This document shows positions 52,159-60,797 of a stretch of DNA of 64,000 nt, in pieces. Source of the DNA: Maridesulfovibrio salexigens DSM 2638. Its GTDB lineage: Bacteria > Desulfobacterota > Desulfovibrionia > Desulfovibrionales > Desulfovibrionaceae. The stretch spans positions 2,175,501 to 2,239,500 of the forward strand of contig NC_012881.1 in NCBI RefSeq assembly GCF_000023445.1, in the 5' to 3' direction. A program made the position numbers and the translations under genes. The notes beneath the pieces were generated by a model. The model had not been told where the DNA came from. It worked only from the letters and a program-made list of their open reading frames with translations, and ran no database searches. Numbering within the stretch: the stretch's first letter is position 1; each line of letters opens with the position of its first letter.

Positions 52159-52599
52159 TTAATAAGCTCCGATTCCCCAGACATCGCTAAAAGAATCTGT
52201 TCTTTCATCCGCTTTTTCAAAAAAATCTGAATGGATAAGATCCGGGTCCATAGTAGGCACAGATGGTCCACCGAAAGGACATGTAATAATATCATAAACA
52301 CCGGAAACAACACGCCCTCCAGCATATGCAAAGCCGACAAATATTCCACCGACATATCCTGCGGCCTGCTCCGCGGGGGCATCATTTTCAGCAGCGAGGT
52401 CAACGGCCTGATTCGGGATCTCCAGAGGAGCGCTCAAGATATTAGTCATACCCCTTCCCAATTTACGTGGAGCGCGGTCAGCATAGCTTTCCTCGTTTCC
52501 AACATAATTTGCGGAATTAAGAGAACAGCCGCCAAGTAACATTGAAGACAAGGCCACTGCGAGAAGCAATATTTTTACAAATCTTTTGGATTTAATCAT
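52159..52599 (-). CDS. Small lipoprotein resembling exosortase-associated family TIGR04073
   Basis: From ATG at 52599 (GGAGATAAA upstream) the precursor has 146 residues with a lipobox LGGC at about 25. The mature part contains RKLGRGMTNILSAPLEIPNQ, a glycine-rich hydrophobic stretch (AAGYVGGIFVGFAYAGGRVV) and VYDIITCPFGGP. The KLGRG-N-xx-xP-EIP and YDxxTxP pattern fits the family described as exosortase-system-associated TIGR04073. No exosortase or PEP-CTERM gene is in the window, so that link is unsupported here. Function unknown. Confidence 0.8.
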   Translation of the reverse strand: MIKSKRFVKILLLAVALSSMLLGGCSLNSANYVGNEESYADRAPRKLGRGMTNILSAPLEIPNQAVDLAAENDAPAEQAAGYVGGIFVGFAYAGGRVVSGVYDIITCPFGGPSVPTMDPDLIHSDFFEKADERTDSFSDVWGIGAY

Positions 52600-52697
52600 T
52601 TTATCTCCTGTTCTTAAATATATGCCCCTGCTCCAGTTTCCTGTCAAGGCTAGCCGCGTGTTTACTGGATTATTAAAGAGTTCTGAACATAATTATA

Positions 52698-52732
52698 ACA
52701 AAAAAGCCGTCCCCGAAGGAACGGCTTTTCAT
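52698..52732 (-). terminator. ppsA terminator
   Basis: AAAAGCCGT (52702-52710) pairs with ACGGCTTTT (52721-52729) around a CCTTCGGGG loop; the minus-strand tail is TTTTTTGTT. Confidence 0.88.
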
Positions 52733-52752
52733 AATTAACTTTCAAGTCGGGA

Positions 52753-55700
52753 TTACCATTTTTTCTTACGCTGTTCTTCAAGAGCTGCTTCCTGCTCTTC
52801 AAAAGTGGCAAATCCGGCATGATGCATGGCATCTTCAACGGTCTGGTTCCAATCCCATGCGGAATAGATAACAGGTTTGTGGAAGGTTCCACGGAAGGTA
52901 TCCATTTCCTGTCTGATAAAGGATTCTCTGGGGGAATCCATATTATCACGAAGCTGTTCGTTAAGCCTTCTGATTTCACCTTCGTACCAGTCCTCGAGGT
53001 CTTCGGGAGTCTTGTACTTTTTGATGATGTGGCTGTAACCGTTTTCTTCCATGAGTGTGGCAAGACGTTCAAAATGACGTGCTCTGATCCACTGTCCCAA
53101 CTCACTGACCTTGATATTTTCAGCTTCAACAGCTGCCATATCAAGCTTGGTCTGCAGGTAGGTGTCAGGCACAACGGAAGCGGAAACAATCCCGGCAATG
53201 CAGACTACGCCACGCAGGATTACGCTGTTGGAAACACCCTGTCCGCAAAAACCGATCTTCTTGCCGAACTTTTGTCCGGTGAAGATTGCGGAAAGAATAG
53301 CCCAGACAACTGCCGGATCTTCTTCATCGTAGATATGCTGCAAGCTGGGGTTGTCACGGTCAGTACCGAGAACCAGCTGGGTCATATCGTTGGAGCCGAT
53401 GGAGAATCCGTCAACTTCCTTGATGAATTCCTTGCTGAGTACAGCGTTACTGGGAATCTCAGCCATAAGGATCAGCTTAAGGCCATCTTTACCGGAATCA
53501 AGGTTGTGTACCTGGGACAGATAGCGCTTCATGCTGCGAGCTTCTTCGATAGTACGTACGAAAGGCAGCATAATGTGCAGGTTCTTACCGCCGAACACGC
53601 CGCGCGCAAGCTTGAAGGCTTCCAGTTCCCAGTCATGGATATTTCTGGAAACACCGCGATAACCGAGCATGGGGTTGTCTTCATAGTGTTCGAAGAGCAG
53701 ACCGCCAAGCAGGTTGTGGTATTCGTTGGTCTTGAAATCGGTAGTTCTGTAGACAATATCCTTGCCGTAAAAGGCCATCGCAAACAGAGCCAGGCCCTGA
53801 GACAATGTCTGGATATAATTTTCCTTACCGGTTCTGAGACCACGGGATTTAATAATATCGGCAATGCGCTGGCGAAGAGTGGTGACTTCATCCATTTCAG
53901 ACTTAAGTCCCATCTTGAGAGCCACTTCTTCACGCAGAGCTTTAATCTGTTCAATGTATTCGAGAACAACGGGATTCTCTTTGGCCTTAGCAAGCATCTC
54001 CGGCAGTTCATCAAGGGATTCAGTACGCTTGTAGATGAACTTGGAATCAGCATGCTCCCCGGAATGAATGCCGAGAACGCCGCGAAGATGCTCTTCGATG
54101 TCCACAGAAGTCTTCAGGGTGTAAAGACTTTCGGTGGCATGCTCGAGGTAGTAGTCGAGCTTTTTGTCCAGTTCACGCAGCTTGCGATGCATGGCCAGAA
54201 CTTCTTCGGTTCCGCGTGCGGTATTGGCGTTGGCCATGGAATCCATTTCTTCTGTGAGACCGGTCAACGCGCCGATGTATTCCCTGAGATTAATGTTCAG
54301 GGAAATAAGACCGGAATCAAGCTGGGTCTTCATAACTGTGGTCAGTTTTCCATCCAGCTCATCGAGCTTATCCTGAACCAGCTTATCAAGGGTTCCGTTG
54401 TCATAAGCTTCAAGGGCCAGCGGATGAACACCCACGTTACCGAGCATGAACTCTGCACGCAGCAGGCCGACTTCAAAATCGGGAACTTCTCTCAGGCGGG
54501 AAAGGAACAAAGACTGTCCCACGTCAGCGAGAATCAGACCGACTTTGGTTTTGGTAGCCGGAAGCTCTGCAACATTGATGGTTCCGCCAACCTCGATGAG
54601 AGGCAGTGCGCCGCGGTAAACCTTACCACGTGAACCGTCAACGGTGATTTCCTGACCTTCAAGAGAGCGCAGGACTTCAAGTCTCTGGATACCGATAATA
54701 GCCGGGATTCCAAGCTCACGAGAAGTAATCGCAGCGTGACTGGTATCGCCGCCTACGTCAGCAAGAATACCGGAAGCTATACGCATACCCGGAACCATGT
54801 CTGGGTCGGTACGTTCTGCCGCGAGAATATCGCCCTTATGAATTTTGTTTAGCTCAAGAGCGGAACGGAGATACTTAACAGTTCCCTGCCCTGCTCCGCG
54901 AGATGCACCGTTACCTTCCAGAACAACTTCAGCAGCTTCAAGCTCCTTGGGATCAACCTCAAGCCTGCGCATGAAGATGGAATCAGGATGTTGCTCAAAC
55001 TCTTCGTTCCAGCGGGTTTCAGGACGAGCCTGAACAAACCAGAGACGGTCAGCAGCATCAAGGCAGAACTCGGTATCCATGATCATGCCGCCATAAGCAG
55101 CACTGATGGAACGAACGCCTTTAGCAACTTCTTCAGCTTGAGCAAGGGACAGAGCCCAACGGTAAACAGCACCGGGCTGAACCTTTTCTACCTTGGTTCC
55201 GCCTTTTTCGCTGTATACGATCTTCTTATCCTTGCTGCCCATATTACGGACAACAACTTCAGAACCGTCATCACGCTGGAATACGTAAAATTTATCAGGT
55301 GTAACCATACCGCCGACAACAGCTTCACCAAGACCGTAACTGGCATCAATGGAAACAAGATCCTTGCGGTCAGTTCCACGGCAACCGGTGGCAGTATCAG
55401 CACTGAATGCAGTACCGGAAATTACAGGATTGATCATACGCATGATGCAGACGGAAAGTGAGGTGTTTTCAATAGCCCACTCTTTCTTTGCATCTTCTGC
55501 AATGGAAGCGTCGCCGGTATTCTCTGCCAAGGTAACGGCATCAAGAATGGCTTCACGACGATAGGTCATACTGCGCAGGTTATAAGCGGATGCGCAGTCC
55601 CAGTGATATGCTTCGGCGCACTGGTCTTCGCCGACTATATTCAGATAGGTATCCTGAAGTCCGGCAAAAGCCTTTTTACGGCTGTCTTCACCGGCTGCGG

Positions 55701-56331
55701 AGGAACGTACGGCCACAGGCTCATTCTCAAGCCCTGCATCCTTGCAGATTGAGAGATAAGCTTCCCTGACTGCGGTTTCAACGTCCTTGGGCAGTTCCAC
55801 AGAAAGAATAGCACTCTGAACAAGCACTGATCTTTTGCGTAACTGGTCAATTCCTTCAGGAGAGGTCGCAAAACCTTCAACAACGTTATTAATAAAAGTA
55901 CGCAGCTGAATCTGAGTTTCAGTATGCTTGCCTGCTTCTTCTTTAATTACCTGAGCGATAGAGCGGACAAACTTCTGTAAAAATTCACTGTCACTGTTAA
56001 CTTCTTCACTGCTCCAGTCCACTGCGTTATATTCACTGTCAACAACAGCCCTGACAACGCTTGCATTGACTTTAGTCTCATCCAGCAATTTATGGAACGC
56101 GATAGATGAAACAGCCCTGAACTGGGGAGATCTGATGCCGTCAACCTGACTGATCAATGCGGTATTATAGTTTTTCCCGCCAACCAGCAGTTCTGCATCT
56201 TCACCGATTTTAACGATATCGGCACCGGTTAGAATCAGCTTCTTTTCAAGCTGTTTTTTAGCCTGGGACTTCTTGGGAGCTGCTGCCTCTGCATTTTTAG
56301 CAGAAACTGCTTCTTCCGTCTTACCAGCCAT
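52753..56331 (-). CDS. ppsA: Long-form phosphoenolpyruvate synthase
   Basis: PpsA converts pyruvate, ATP and water to PEP, AMP and phosphate, the gluconeogenic step for growth on lactate or pyruvate. From ATG 56331 (GGAGG upstream) it has 1192 residues against about 800 for E. coli PpsA. Order: a lysine/alanine-rich leader (1-30), an extra N-terminal region (30-200), the ATP-grasp domain (PVAVRSSAAGEDS near 205), the phosphohistidine domain with catalytic His about 532 (GGDTSHAAITSREL), and the PEP-binding barrel with catalytic Cys about 1029 (GFCGQG). The barrel is interrupted by an extra segment of about 150 residues (about 650-835, largely helical), and about 100 residues extend the C-terminus. 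All catalytic motifs are intact. It is preceded by a structured leader. Confidence 0.92.
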   Translation of the reverse strand: MAGKTEEAVSAKNAEAAAPKKSQAKKQLEKKLILTGADIVKIGEDAELLVGGKNYNTALISQVDGIRSPQFRAVSSIAFHKLLDETKVNASVVRAVVDSEYNAVDWSSEEVNSDSEFLQKFVRSIAQVIKEEAGKHTETQIQLRTFINNVVEGFATSPEGIDQLRKRSVLVQSAILSVELPKDVETAVREAYLSICKDAGLENEPVAVRSSAAGEDSRKKAFAGLQDTYLNIVGEDQCAEAYHWDCASAYNLRSMTYRREAILDAVTLAENTGDASIAEDAKKEWAIENTSLSVCIMRMINPVISGTAFSADTATGCRGTDRKDLVSIDASYGLGEAVVGGMVTPDKFYVFQRDDGSEVVVRNMGSKDKKIVYSEKGGTKVEKVQPGAVYRWALSLAQAEEVAKGVRSISAAYGGMIMDTEFCLDAADRLWFVQARPETRWNEEFEQHPDSIFMRRLEVDPKELEAAEVVLEGNGASRGAGQGTVKYLRSALELNKIHKGDILAAERTDPDMVPGMRIASGILADVGGDTSHAAITSRELGIPAIIGIQRLEVLRSLEGQEITVDGSRGKVYRGALPLIEVGGTINVAELPATKTKVGLILADVGQSLFLSRLREVPDFEVGLLRAEFMLGNVGVHPLALEAYDNGTLDKLVQDKLDELDGKLTTVMKTQLDSGLISLNINLREYIGALTGLTEEMDSMANANTARGTEEVLAMHRKLRELDKKLDYYLEHATESLYTLKTSVDIEEHLRGVLGIHSGEHADSKFIYKRTESLDELPEMLAKAKENPVVLEYIEQIKALREEVALKMGLKSEMDEVTTLRQRIADIIKSRGLRTGKENYIQTLSQGLALFAMAFYGKDIVYRTTDFKTNEYHNLLGGLLFEHYEDNPMLGYRGVSRNIHDWELEAFKLARGVFGGKNLHIMLPFVRTIEEARSMKRYLSQVHNLDSGKDGLKLILMAEIPSNAVLSKEFIKEVDGFSIGSNDMTQLVLGTDRDNPSLQHIYDEEDPAVVWAILSAIFTGQKFGKKIGFCGQGVSNSVILRGVVCIAGIVSASVVPDTYLQTKLDMAAVEAENIKVSELGQWIRARHFERLATLMEENGYSHIIKKYKTPEDLEDWYEGEIRRLNEQLRDNMDSPRESFIRQEMDTFRGTFHKPVIYSAWDWNQTVEDAMHHAGFATFEEQEAALEEQRKKKW

Positions 56332-56634
56332 CACTTCCTCCTTACACATCATTACAGATATGCTCTTGGATTTTTTTCTTTAAAATCCGGGTAAATAAGA
56401 TAATCAGTAATCGAAAAGAAATTAACAGAATATAAACAGACATAGCACCCTGCTTTGGCAAAAGACAAGGGCGCTGACAATAAATGATACTGATTCGGGC
56501 GCAAACGGAAGAACTCCGCTGCATTCCGGGCATTGCCGTTATTGGATGAAAAGCTTCCCTTCAGTTCACCCGGCAACAAAGAACAAATTCCTCAGCAACG
56601 CCCGCATGTCAAGCAAAAACAGTATCTAGCTGCA
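56332..56634 (-). promoter_or_regulatory. ppsA: ppsA leader with candidate promoter and hairpins
   Basis: No gene is seen in this stretch. On the minus strand TTGACA lies at 56612-56607. A hairpin TGCCG...CGGCA at 56575-56534 encloses a second pairing (GGTGAA with TTCATC), and a further hairpin lies at 56522-56501 (GCA-G-CGGA / TCCG-TT-TGC). The leader before the ppsA ATG is about 250 bases. It could be a regulatory mRNA leader or a small RNA; no known class was recognised. Confidence 0.4.
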
Positions 56635-57558
56635 TTATAAAGGCATTACAGAACCAGAATATATCTCGTGTTGTTCACCATTGTGATCAACCACAAGTCC
56701 ACCGTCAGAACGCAAACCGCAAATAACACCGCGATCAACGCCTTCAGGACCATCCACAATCTTAACCTCTTCACCGAACCAGACCAGACGGTCTTGAAGC
56801 TCGTAAAGAAAATCATCAGTATTTTGCATAGAAATAATCTGCTCGAAATTACCCCTGAAATGCTTAATCAGTTCAACCCATGTTTCCAGAGGACCAAGCT
56901 GCATTGTCTCGGTATTAACCTTTCCGGCAGGAACTGCATAATCTGCTCTAAGCATGCTTCGTTCAGGTGCGTAAGACAGATTCAAGCCGATACCGACCAT
57001 AGTAACATTTCCGCGCTCTTCAATGAGTATACCGCCAGCCTTCTTCCCGTCGATTAAAATATCATTGGGCCACTTAAGCTGGGCATCTACACCAAGATCA
57101 CGCAAAGCATTACAGGTCAGGTAGCCGACAATAAGGGGGAGAATACGATTCCATACAGGACGGACCTCACCGGGCTTTACTTCCGGGAGGGAAGGCCACT
57201 TGATGGTTCCGTACACATTTCCGGGAGGAGAAATCCATTCACGGCGAACCTGTCCGCGTCCGGTATTTTGCTCCACTGCCAGAACACTGCCCCAGTCCGA
57301 AAGATCCTCAAGAGAATTCAGACGCCACGCAACATCAAGGCTGGACACACAGGAACCGCATACTGCGACAGGAACTCCGGTCCGTGAACCTGATATCCAT
57401 GTTGAATAAGTCCTGTACTCAGCATCCTCGCTATTCCAAGGGCCGAAGTTTTCAATATCACGCGCCCATAAAGGGTGGGCCTGAAAAATATTTTCCGGGT
57501 TAGCCTTGGGGAGAGGACTGGAATCCTTACCGTTGATAATAGTAATTCGAGTAATCAT
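56635..57558 (-). CDS. birA: Biotin-protein ligase (catalytic type, no HTH)
   Basis: BirA activates biotin and attaches it to carboxylase carrier proteins. The 307 residues have an N-terminal region of about 80 residues unlike the BirA helix-turn-helix, then the catalytic domain: EQNTGRGQVRREW (about 97-109, biotinyl-AMP loop), LKWPNDILIDGKKAGGILIE (about 162-181) and VGIGLNLSY. The small C-terminal SH3-like domain ends the protein (DRGVICGLRSDGGLVVDHNG). It is group I in lacking a repressor domain. The loop reads GRGQVRR instead of GRGRRGR, a variant worth noting. The function of the N-terminal extension is unknown. Confidence 0.9.
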   Translation of the reverse strand: MITRITIINGKDSSPLPKANPENIFQAHPLWARDIENFGPWNSEDAEYRTYSTWISGSRTGVPVAVCGSCVSSLDVAWRLNSLEDLSDWGSVLAVEQNTGRGQVRREWISPPGNVYGTIKWPSLPEVKPGEVRPVWNRILPLIVGYLTCNALRDLGVDAQLKWPNDILIDGKKAGGILIEERGNVTMVGIGLNLSYAPERSMLRADYAVPAGKVNTETMQLGPLETWVELIKHFRGNFEQIISMQNTDDFLYELQDRLVWFGEEVKIVDGPEGVDRGVICGLRSDGGLVVDHNGEQHEIYSGSVMPL

Positions 57559-57672
57559 GCTACACTATCCCATGTTCTAATGCTGGTTGACAAGGTAAAA
57601 CCTGTTTTTATTAATACTTTAGCTTAATTATATTATTAACCAAAGCCAGCGGGATGCGCAACTTCATTTTGA

Positions 57673-58812
57673 TTATTCTTTCTTCGAGGACTTGATCTCC
57701 CTGATCATATCAATGAGTTCTTCTTCCACATCATCAGCTTCGCTCTGGTCAATGGCATCGGACGAACGTGAGTCGCGGGTAATGGCTGCGGCAATCTTGG
57801 TGGAAATAGCTGCCAGAATACGTTTTTTGGCGTCATCACCGGCGATAGCCAGCAGGATACCGAGCTTGTAATATCCAAGCTTGCGGAAAACCAGCTTCAA
57901 AGTTCCGATATCCACAAAAATAATATCTTCGACACCTTCAAGTTCATCAATGGACTTGCGTTTCCGCTTTGTCTCTTTAAAATATTGCGCGCCCTTTTTC
58001 TCAACCCATTTGGAAGTTGCTTCCTTATGCAACATACAAATATCTTCAGGGAAATCTCCAACCCCAATCTTTTTGTAGATCATCTCCGGGTTGGAATCGA
58101 CAATTGATGAGAAATCATGAATATCAATAAAGTCTGAAAGAAAGACCTTACCGCTGAACTTGTTGATATCTTCGGAAAGATTCTTGGCTATTTCAAGGAA
58201 ATCATCAGGATTAATGATTGTCAGGTAACTCTGTGATGCGATTTTATTGACCGAAATCATGTTAAATCCAATTGCAGATTTAAGGTGACGTTCGACCTCA
58301 TGCTGCGATCCATTTGTAATCTCGCAATACTCACAGGACAATTCTTCAAGGGTAATCCCGATCGGTGCGTCTTCAGTCTTGGGAGCAGTTTCAAAAATAC
58401 GATGCTTCATGTGCAGCAAGCGGCAAAAGGTAAGCCATGAATTATCGCTGCGGCTTTCGGAGACAGCACGGTCCGCACGGGCAAGACGCGAAGCCAGAAC
58501 TCTGGTCAAATGGAAGACAGTAGGATGACTTTTCTTAAGCAGCAAAAGAATCAACCGCGCAGTCAATTCCAACAGTACGCACTCTGATGCAGCCTCTGCT
58601 CCGGCAACCCTTTCACATTTTGAAATTATTGCCATTTCACCAAAAAGCTCTCCCGGTCCCAAGGTAGCAAGGATTTGTCTTTTACCCTTGATATTTTTAA
58701 CAATATTCACAGTTCCGGACTGAATCATGTATGCGGCATTACCCTTTTCACCTTCCCGGAAAATAACATCGCCCTTGAGAAAAGTTTTAGATTGTGGCTT
58801 GACTGCTGCCAT
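57673..58812 (-). CDS. CRP-like cyclic-nucleotide-binding protein with FliG-C-like tail (paralogue 1)
   Basis: A 379-residue cytoplasmic protein. Residues about 8-120 are a cyclic-nucleotide-binding fold (FLKGDVIFREGEKGNAAYMI; FGEMAIISKCERVAGAEA in the phosphate-binding cassette position). Residues about 150-210 resemble the CRP winged helix (GITLEELSCEY ... VERHLKSAIGFNMISV). Residues about 226-272 form another helix-turn-helix-like segment of excisionase/MerR style (FSSIVDSNPEMIYKKIG ... CMLHKEATSKW). Residues about 292-372 align by eye with FliG C-terminal domains (VEDIIFVDIGTLKLVFRKL ... KRILAAISTKIAAAI). The torque-related FliG charges (DDR) are not kept. It starts one base after the stop of its paralogue, so the two are coupled. 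Confidence 0.72.
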   Translation of the reverse strand: MAAVKPQSKTFLKGDVIFREGEKGNAAYMIQSGTVNIVKNIKGKRQILATLGPGELFGEMAIISKCERVAGAEAASECVLLELTARLILLLLKKSHPTVFHLTRVLASRLARADRAVSESRSDNSWLTFCRLLHMKHRIFETAPKTEDAPIGITLEELSCEYCEITNGSQHEVERHLKSAIGFNMISVNKIASQSYLTIINPDDFLEIAKNLSEDINKFSGKVFLSDFIDIHDFSSIVDSNPEMIYKKIGVGDFPEDICMLHKEATSKWVEKKGAQYFKETKRKRKSIDELEGVEDIIFVDIGTLKLVFRKLGYYKLGILLAIAGDDAKKRILAAISTKIAAAITRDSRSSDAIDQSEADDVEEELIDMIREIKSSKKE

Positions 58813-58813
58813 A

Positions 58814-59989
58814 CTACTTCACTCCCTTCAATTTTCGCACAATATCAAGGAGTTCGTCACAACATTCAAGCACTTCCGGGTCGCTTGGATCACGATCTGC
58901 TGGAGGTTCACGCAGTAAAATTTGAGCAACCTTCTTGCCTACATTTCGCTTGAGCTTATCCCTGCCCTGCTGATCCATGGCGGAGTAGAGAATTGAAATA
59001 TTGTAAAAATTAAACCCTTCGAGAGCCTTTTTAAGGGTCGGATTATCGATAAAAATAATATCTTCCACAGACTCAAGATCTTCAAGGGCCTTGCGTGGCC
59101 TGCGAAACTTCTTAAAGAAATCCGGTTCCTTGCTTTTGCCCCACTCAAGGGCTTTCTCCCGATTAAAAAAGAGCAAGTTTTCAGGCATCTCTTCCTTAAT
59201 GAGTTTTTTATAAATCAGCTCCGGAGTGCTTCCGGTCCTTTCAGCCAAATCAGTAAAACTCATAAAAGTCATACGCTGATCTACATTCGCACCAAGCTCG
59301 CGCATCTGCTTGTAGAGATTGCGTAGATGCGGCATGAACTGCTCGAAATCTTTAATATTAATATAACGTTCAACAAATGCGCTCTTATCGCCCTTTTTGA
59401 TACTTTTTATATCAATCAAACGAAGCTTGAACACTATCTCCAAAAAAGACTCAATTTCAAGATTTGAAAAGGCAGCCAGACTCTTAACTGTTTCGGTGTA
59501 GGACTTCACCGAAAGTCCCATCTTGTAATTTTCAATTTCCCGTTGCTTGTTACGGGGAGTGTAGGCAAATTCCTTGTAAGCGAGATTGAGAATAGCTGCG
59601 AGTGCAATAAATGAGTCATTCTGCTCTGGTCCGGAGGCTTTCATATCAGTCGCAGCGACCCGTTTAGCCAATAGCTCAAGCATCTTACGCACGGTCTCAG
59701 GAGAGGCTCTGAGCAGCTTGTTCATCATCTCTTCAGTCAGCACCACCAATTCGCAAAAACTGGCAGCCTCGGCACTAGCTGTACGTTTTTGATTAGCCAG
59801 TAAAGACATTTCACCAAAGATATCACCACGACGCAGGGTCCCCATGACAGTCTTTTTCTTATCGATAATCTTAAAAATATCGACAGTCCCGGACTTGATC
59901 ATATAGGCAATTTTGCTTTCCTGCCCTTCGCTGAAAATGACCTTACCCTTATGGTAGGTACGAATACTTGGTGCTGTCCTTACAATCAT
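58814..59989 (-). CDS. CRP-like cyclic-nucleotide-binding protein with FliG-C-like tail (paralogue 2)
   Basis: The 391-residue partner has the same layout: cNMP-binding fold about 10-122 (YHKGKVIFSEGQESKIAYMI; FGEMSLLANQKRTASAEA, closer to the canonical R-T/S-A cassette than paralogue 1), a winged-helix-like part about 157-215, and an HTH-like segment 243-284 (SFTDLAERTGSTPELIYKKL ... REKALEW). The FliG-C-like tail spans 305-389 (VEDIIFIDNPTLKKALEGF ... DKLKRNVGKKVAQILLRE ... CCDELLDIVRKL). The FliG phrase FEDI-x-x-LDD-x-x-[IL]Q aligns with VEDI-x-x-ID. It is first in the pair and lies 38 bases after the TVP38-type gene, suggesting one operon. The role is unknown; a signal-responsive scaffold or regulator is my inference. 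Confidence 0.72.
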   Translation of the reverse strand: MIVRTAPSIRTYHKGKVIFSEGQESKIAYMIKSGTVDIFKIIDKKKTVMGTLRRGDIFGEMSLLANQKRTASAEAASFCELVVLTEEMMNKLLRASPETVRKMLELLAKRVAATDMKASGPEQNDSFIALAAILNLAYKEFAYTPRNKQREIENYKMGLSVKSYTETVKSLAAFSNLEIESFLEIVFKLRLIDIKSIKKGDKSAFVERYINIKDFEQFMPHLRNLYKQMRELGANVDQRMTFMSFTDLAERTGSTPELIYKKLIKEEMPENLLFFNREKALEWGKSKEPDFFKKFRRPRKALEDLESVEDIIFIDNPTLKKALEGFNFYNISILYSAMDQQGRDKLKRNVGKKVAQILLREPPADRDPSDPEVLECCDELLDIVRKLKGVK

Positions 59990-60027
59990 CGTTAACCGTA
60001 CTTAATAAAAATGAAATTTTCTAAAGA

Positions 60028-60708
60028 TTACACATTACGTCGAACCTTAACAAGTCCGACTATCTTTTTCACCACCAATGGGAATATTCCCAGCAGCGCG
60101 AAGGAGATCAGCAATCCGGGCTGAACTATCCCGGAAAGAGAATCAATCTTCCCAAGTTCTTTTCCGGCATTAACATACACCATTGTTCCGGGCAGCATGC
60201 CCAGCTGTGAAACCCAATAAAAAGTTCTCAATCTGATTGTGGTAAGCCCCATAAGCAAATTGATAACCACAAAGGGAATGGCCGGGATAAGCCGCATTGT
60301 AAAAAGATAAAACGCACCTTCTTCTTCGATACCCCGGTTAACCTTCTCCAGCCGGTCTCCGAATTTTCGCTGCACGTAATCCCTGAACAAGTGACGCGAA
60401 AAAAAACAAGCCAGTGTAGCACCGATAGTGCTGGCAAATGATATCGTCAGCACCCCTACGGTAAAGCCAAACAAAGCTCCCCCCGCCAGCCCAAGCACAG
60501 TTGCACCGGGGAGGTTCACTCCAACAACCAGCACATAAACCAGAAAAAATGAAAAAACAGTTAAAAATGGGTTCTGATCATAAAAGACTTGGAACTCCTG
60601 CCTTGAATTTTTTATATATTCAAGAGTCAGGAACCTATCCAAATCAAACGCAAAAAACAGCGCCACAACAACTGCAATAAACGTAATTATGAGTATTTTA
60701 TTTTTCAT
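60028..60708 (-). CDS. TVP38/TMEM64-family (VTT domain) membrane protein
   Basis: A 226-residue inner-membrane protein with about five to six hydrophobic segments. The VTT/SNARE-associated core is GATVLGLAGGALFGFTVGVL (about 68-87), ATLACFFSRHLFRDYVQRKF and FTMRLIPAIPFVVINLLMGL (about 137-156), matching YdjX/YdjZ-type proteins. Related DedA-superfamily members are lipid scramblases or flippases, so membrane lipid transport is plausible but unproven. It heads the minus-strand run containing the two CRP/FliG-C-like genes. Confidence 0.92.
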   Translation of the reverse strand: MKNKILIITFIAVVVALFFAFDLDRFLTLEYIKNSRQEFQVFYDQNPFLTVFSFFLVYVLVVGVNLPGATVLGLAGGALFGFTVGVLTISFASTIGATLACFFSRHLFRDYVQRKFGDRLEKVNRGIEEEGAFYLFTMRLIPAIPFVVINLLMGLTTIRLRTFYWVSQLGMLPGTMVYVNAGKELGKIDSLSGIVQPGLLISFALLGIFPLVVKKIVGLVKVRRNV

Positions 60709-60797
60709 TGATCATACGATACCATCAAACCTGAATTAATCAAGAACGCTGCTAACCAAAGCCTTGTTATCAGCTACCAGAATAGAAAAAGCAAGAA

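Noticed and set aside
52819-54633. 604-codon plus-strand open frame
   Set aside because: Antisense to ppsA, whose catalytic motifs are intact.
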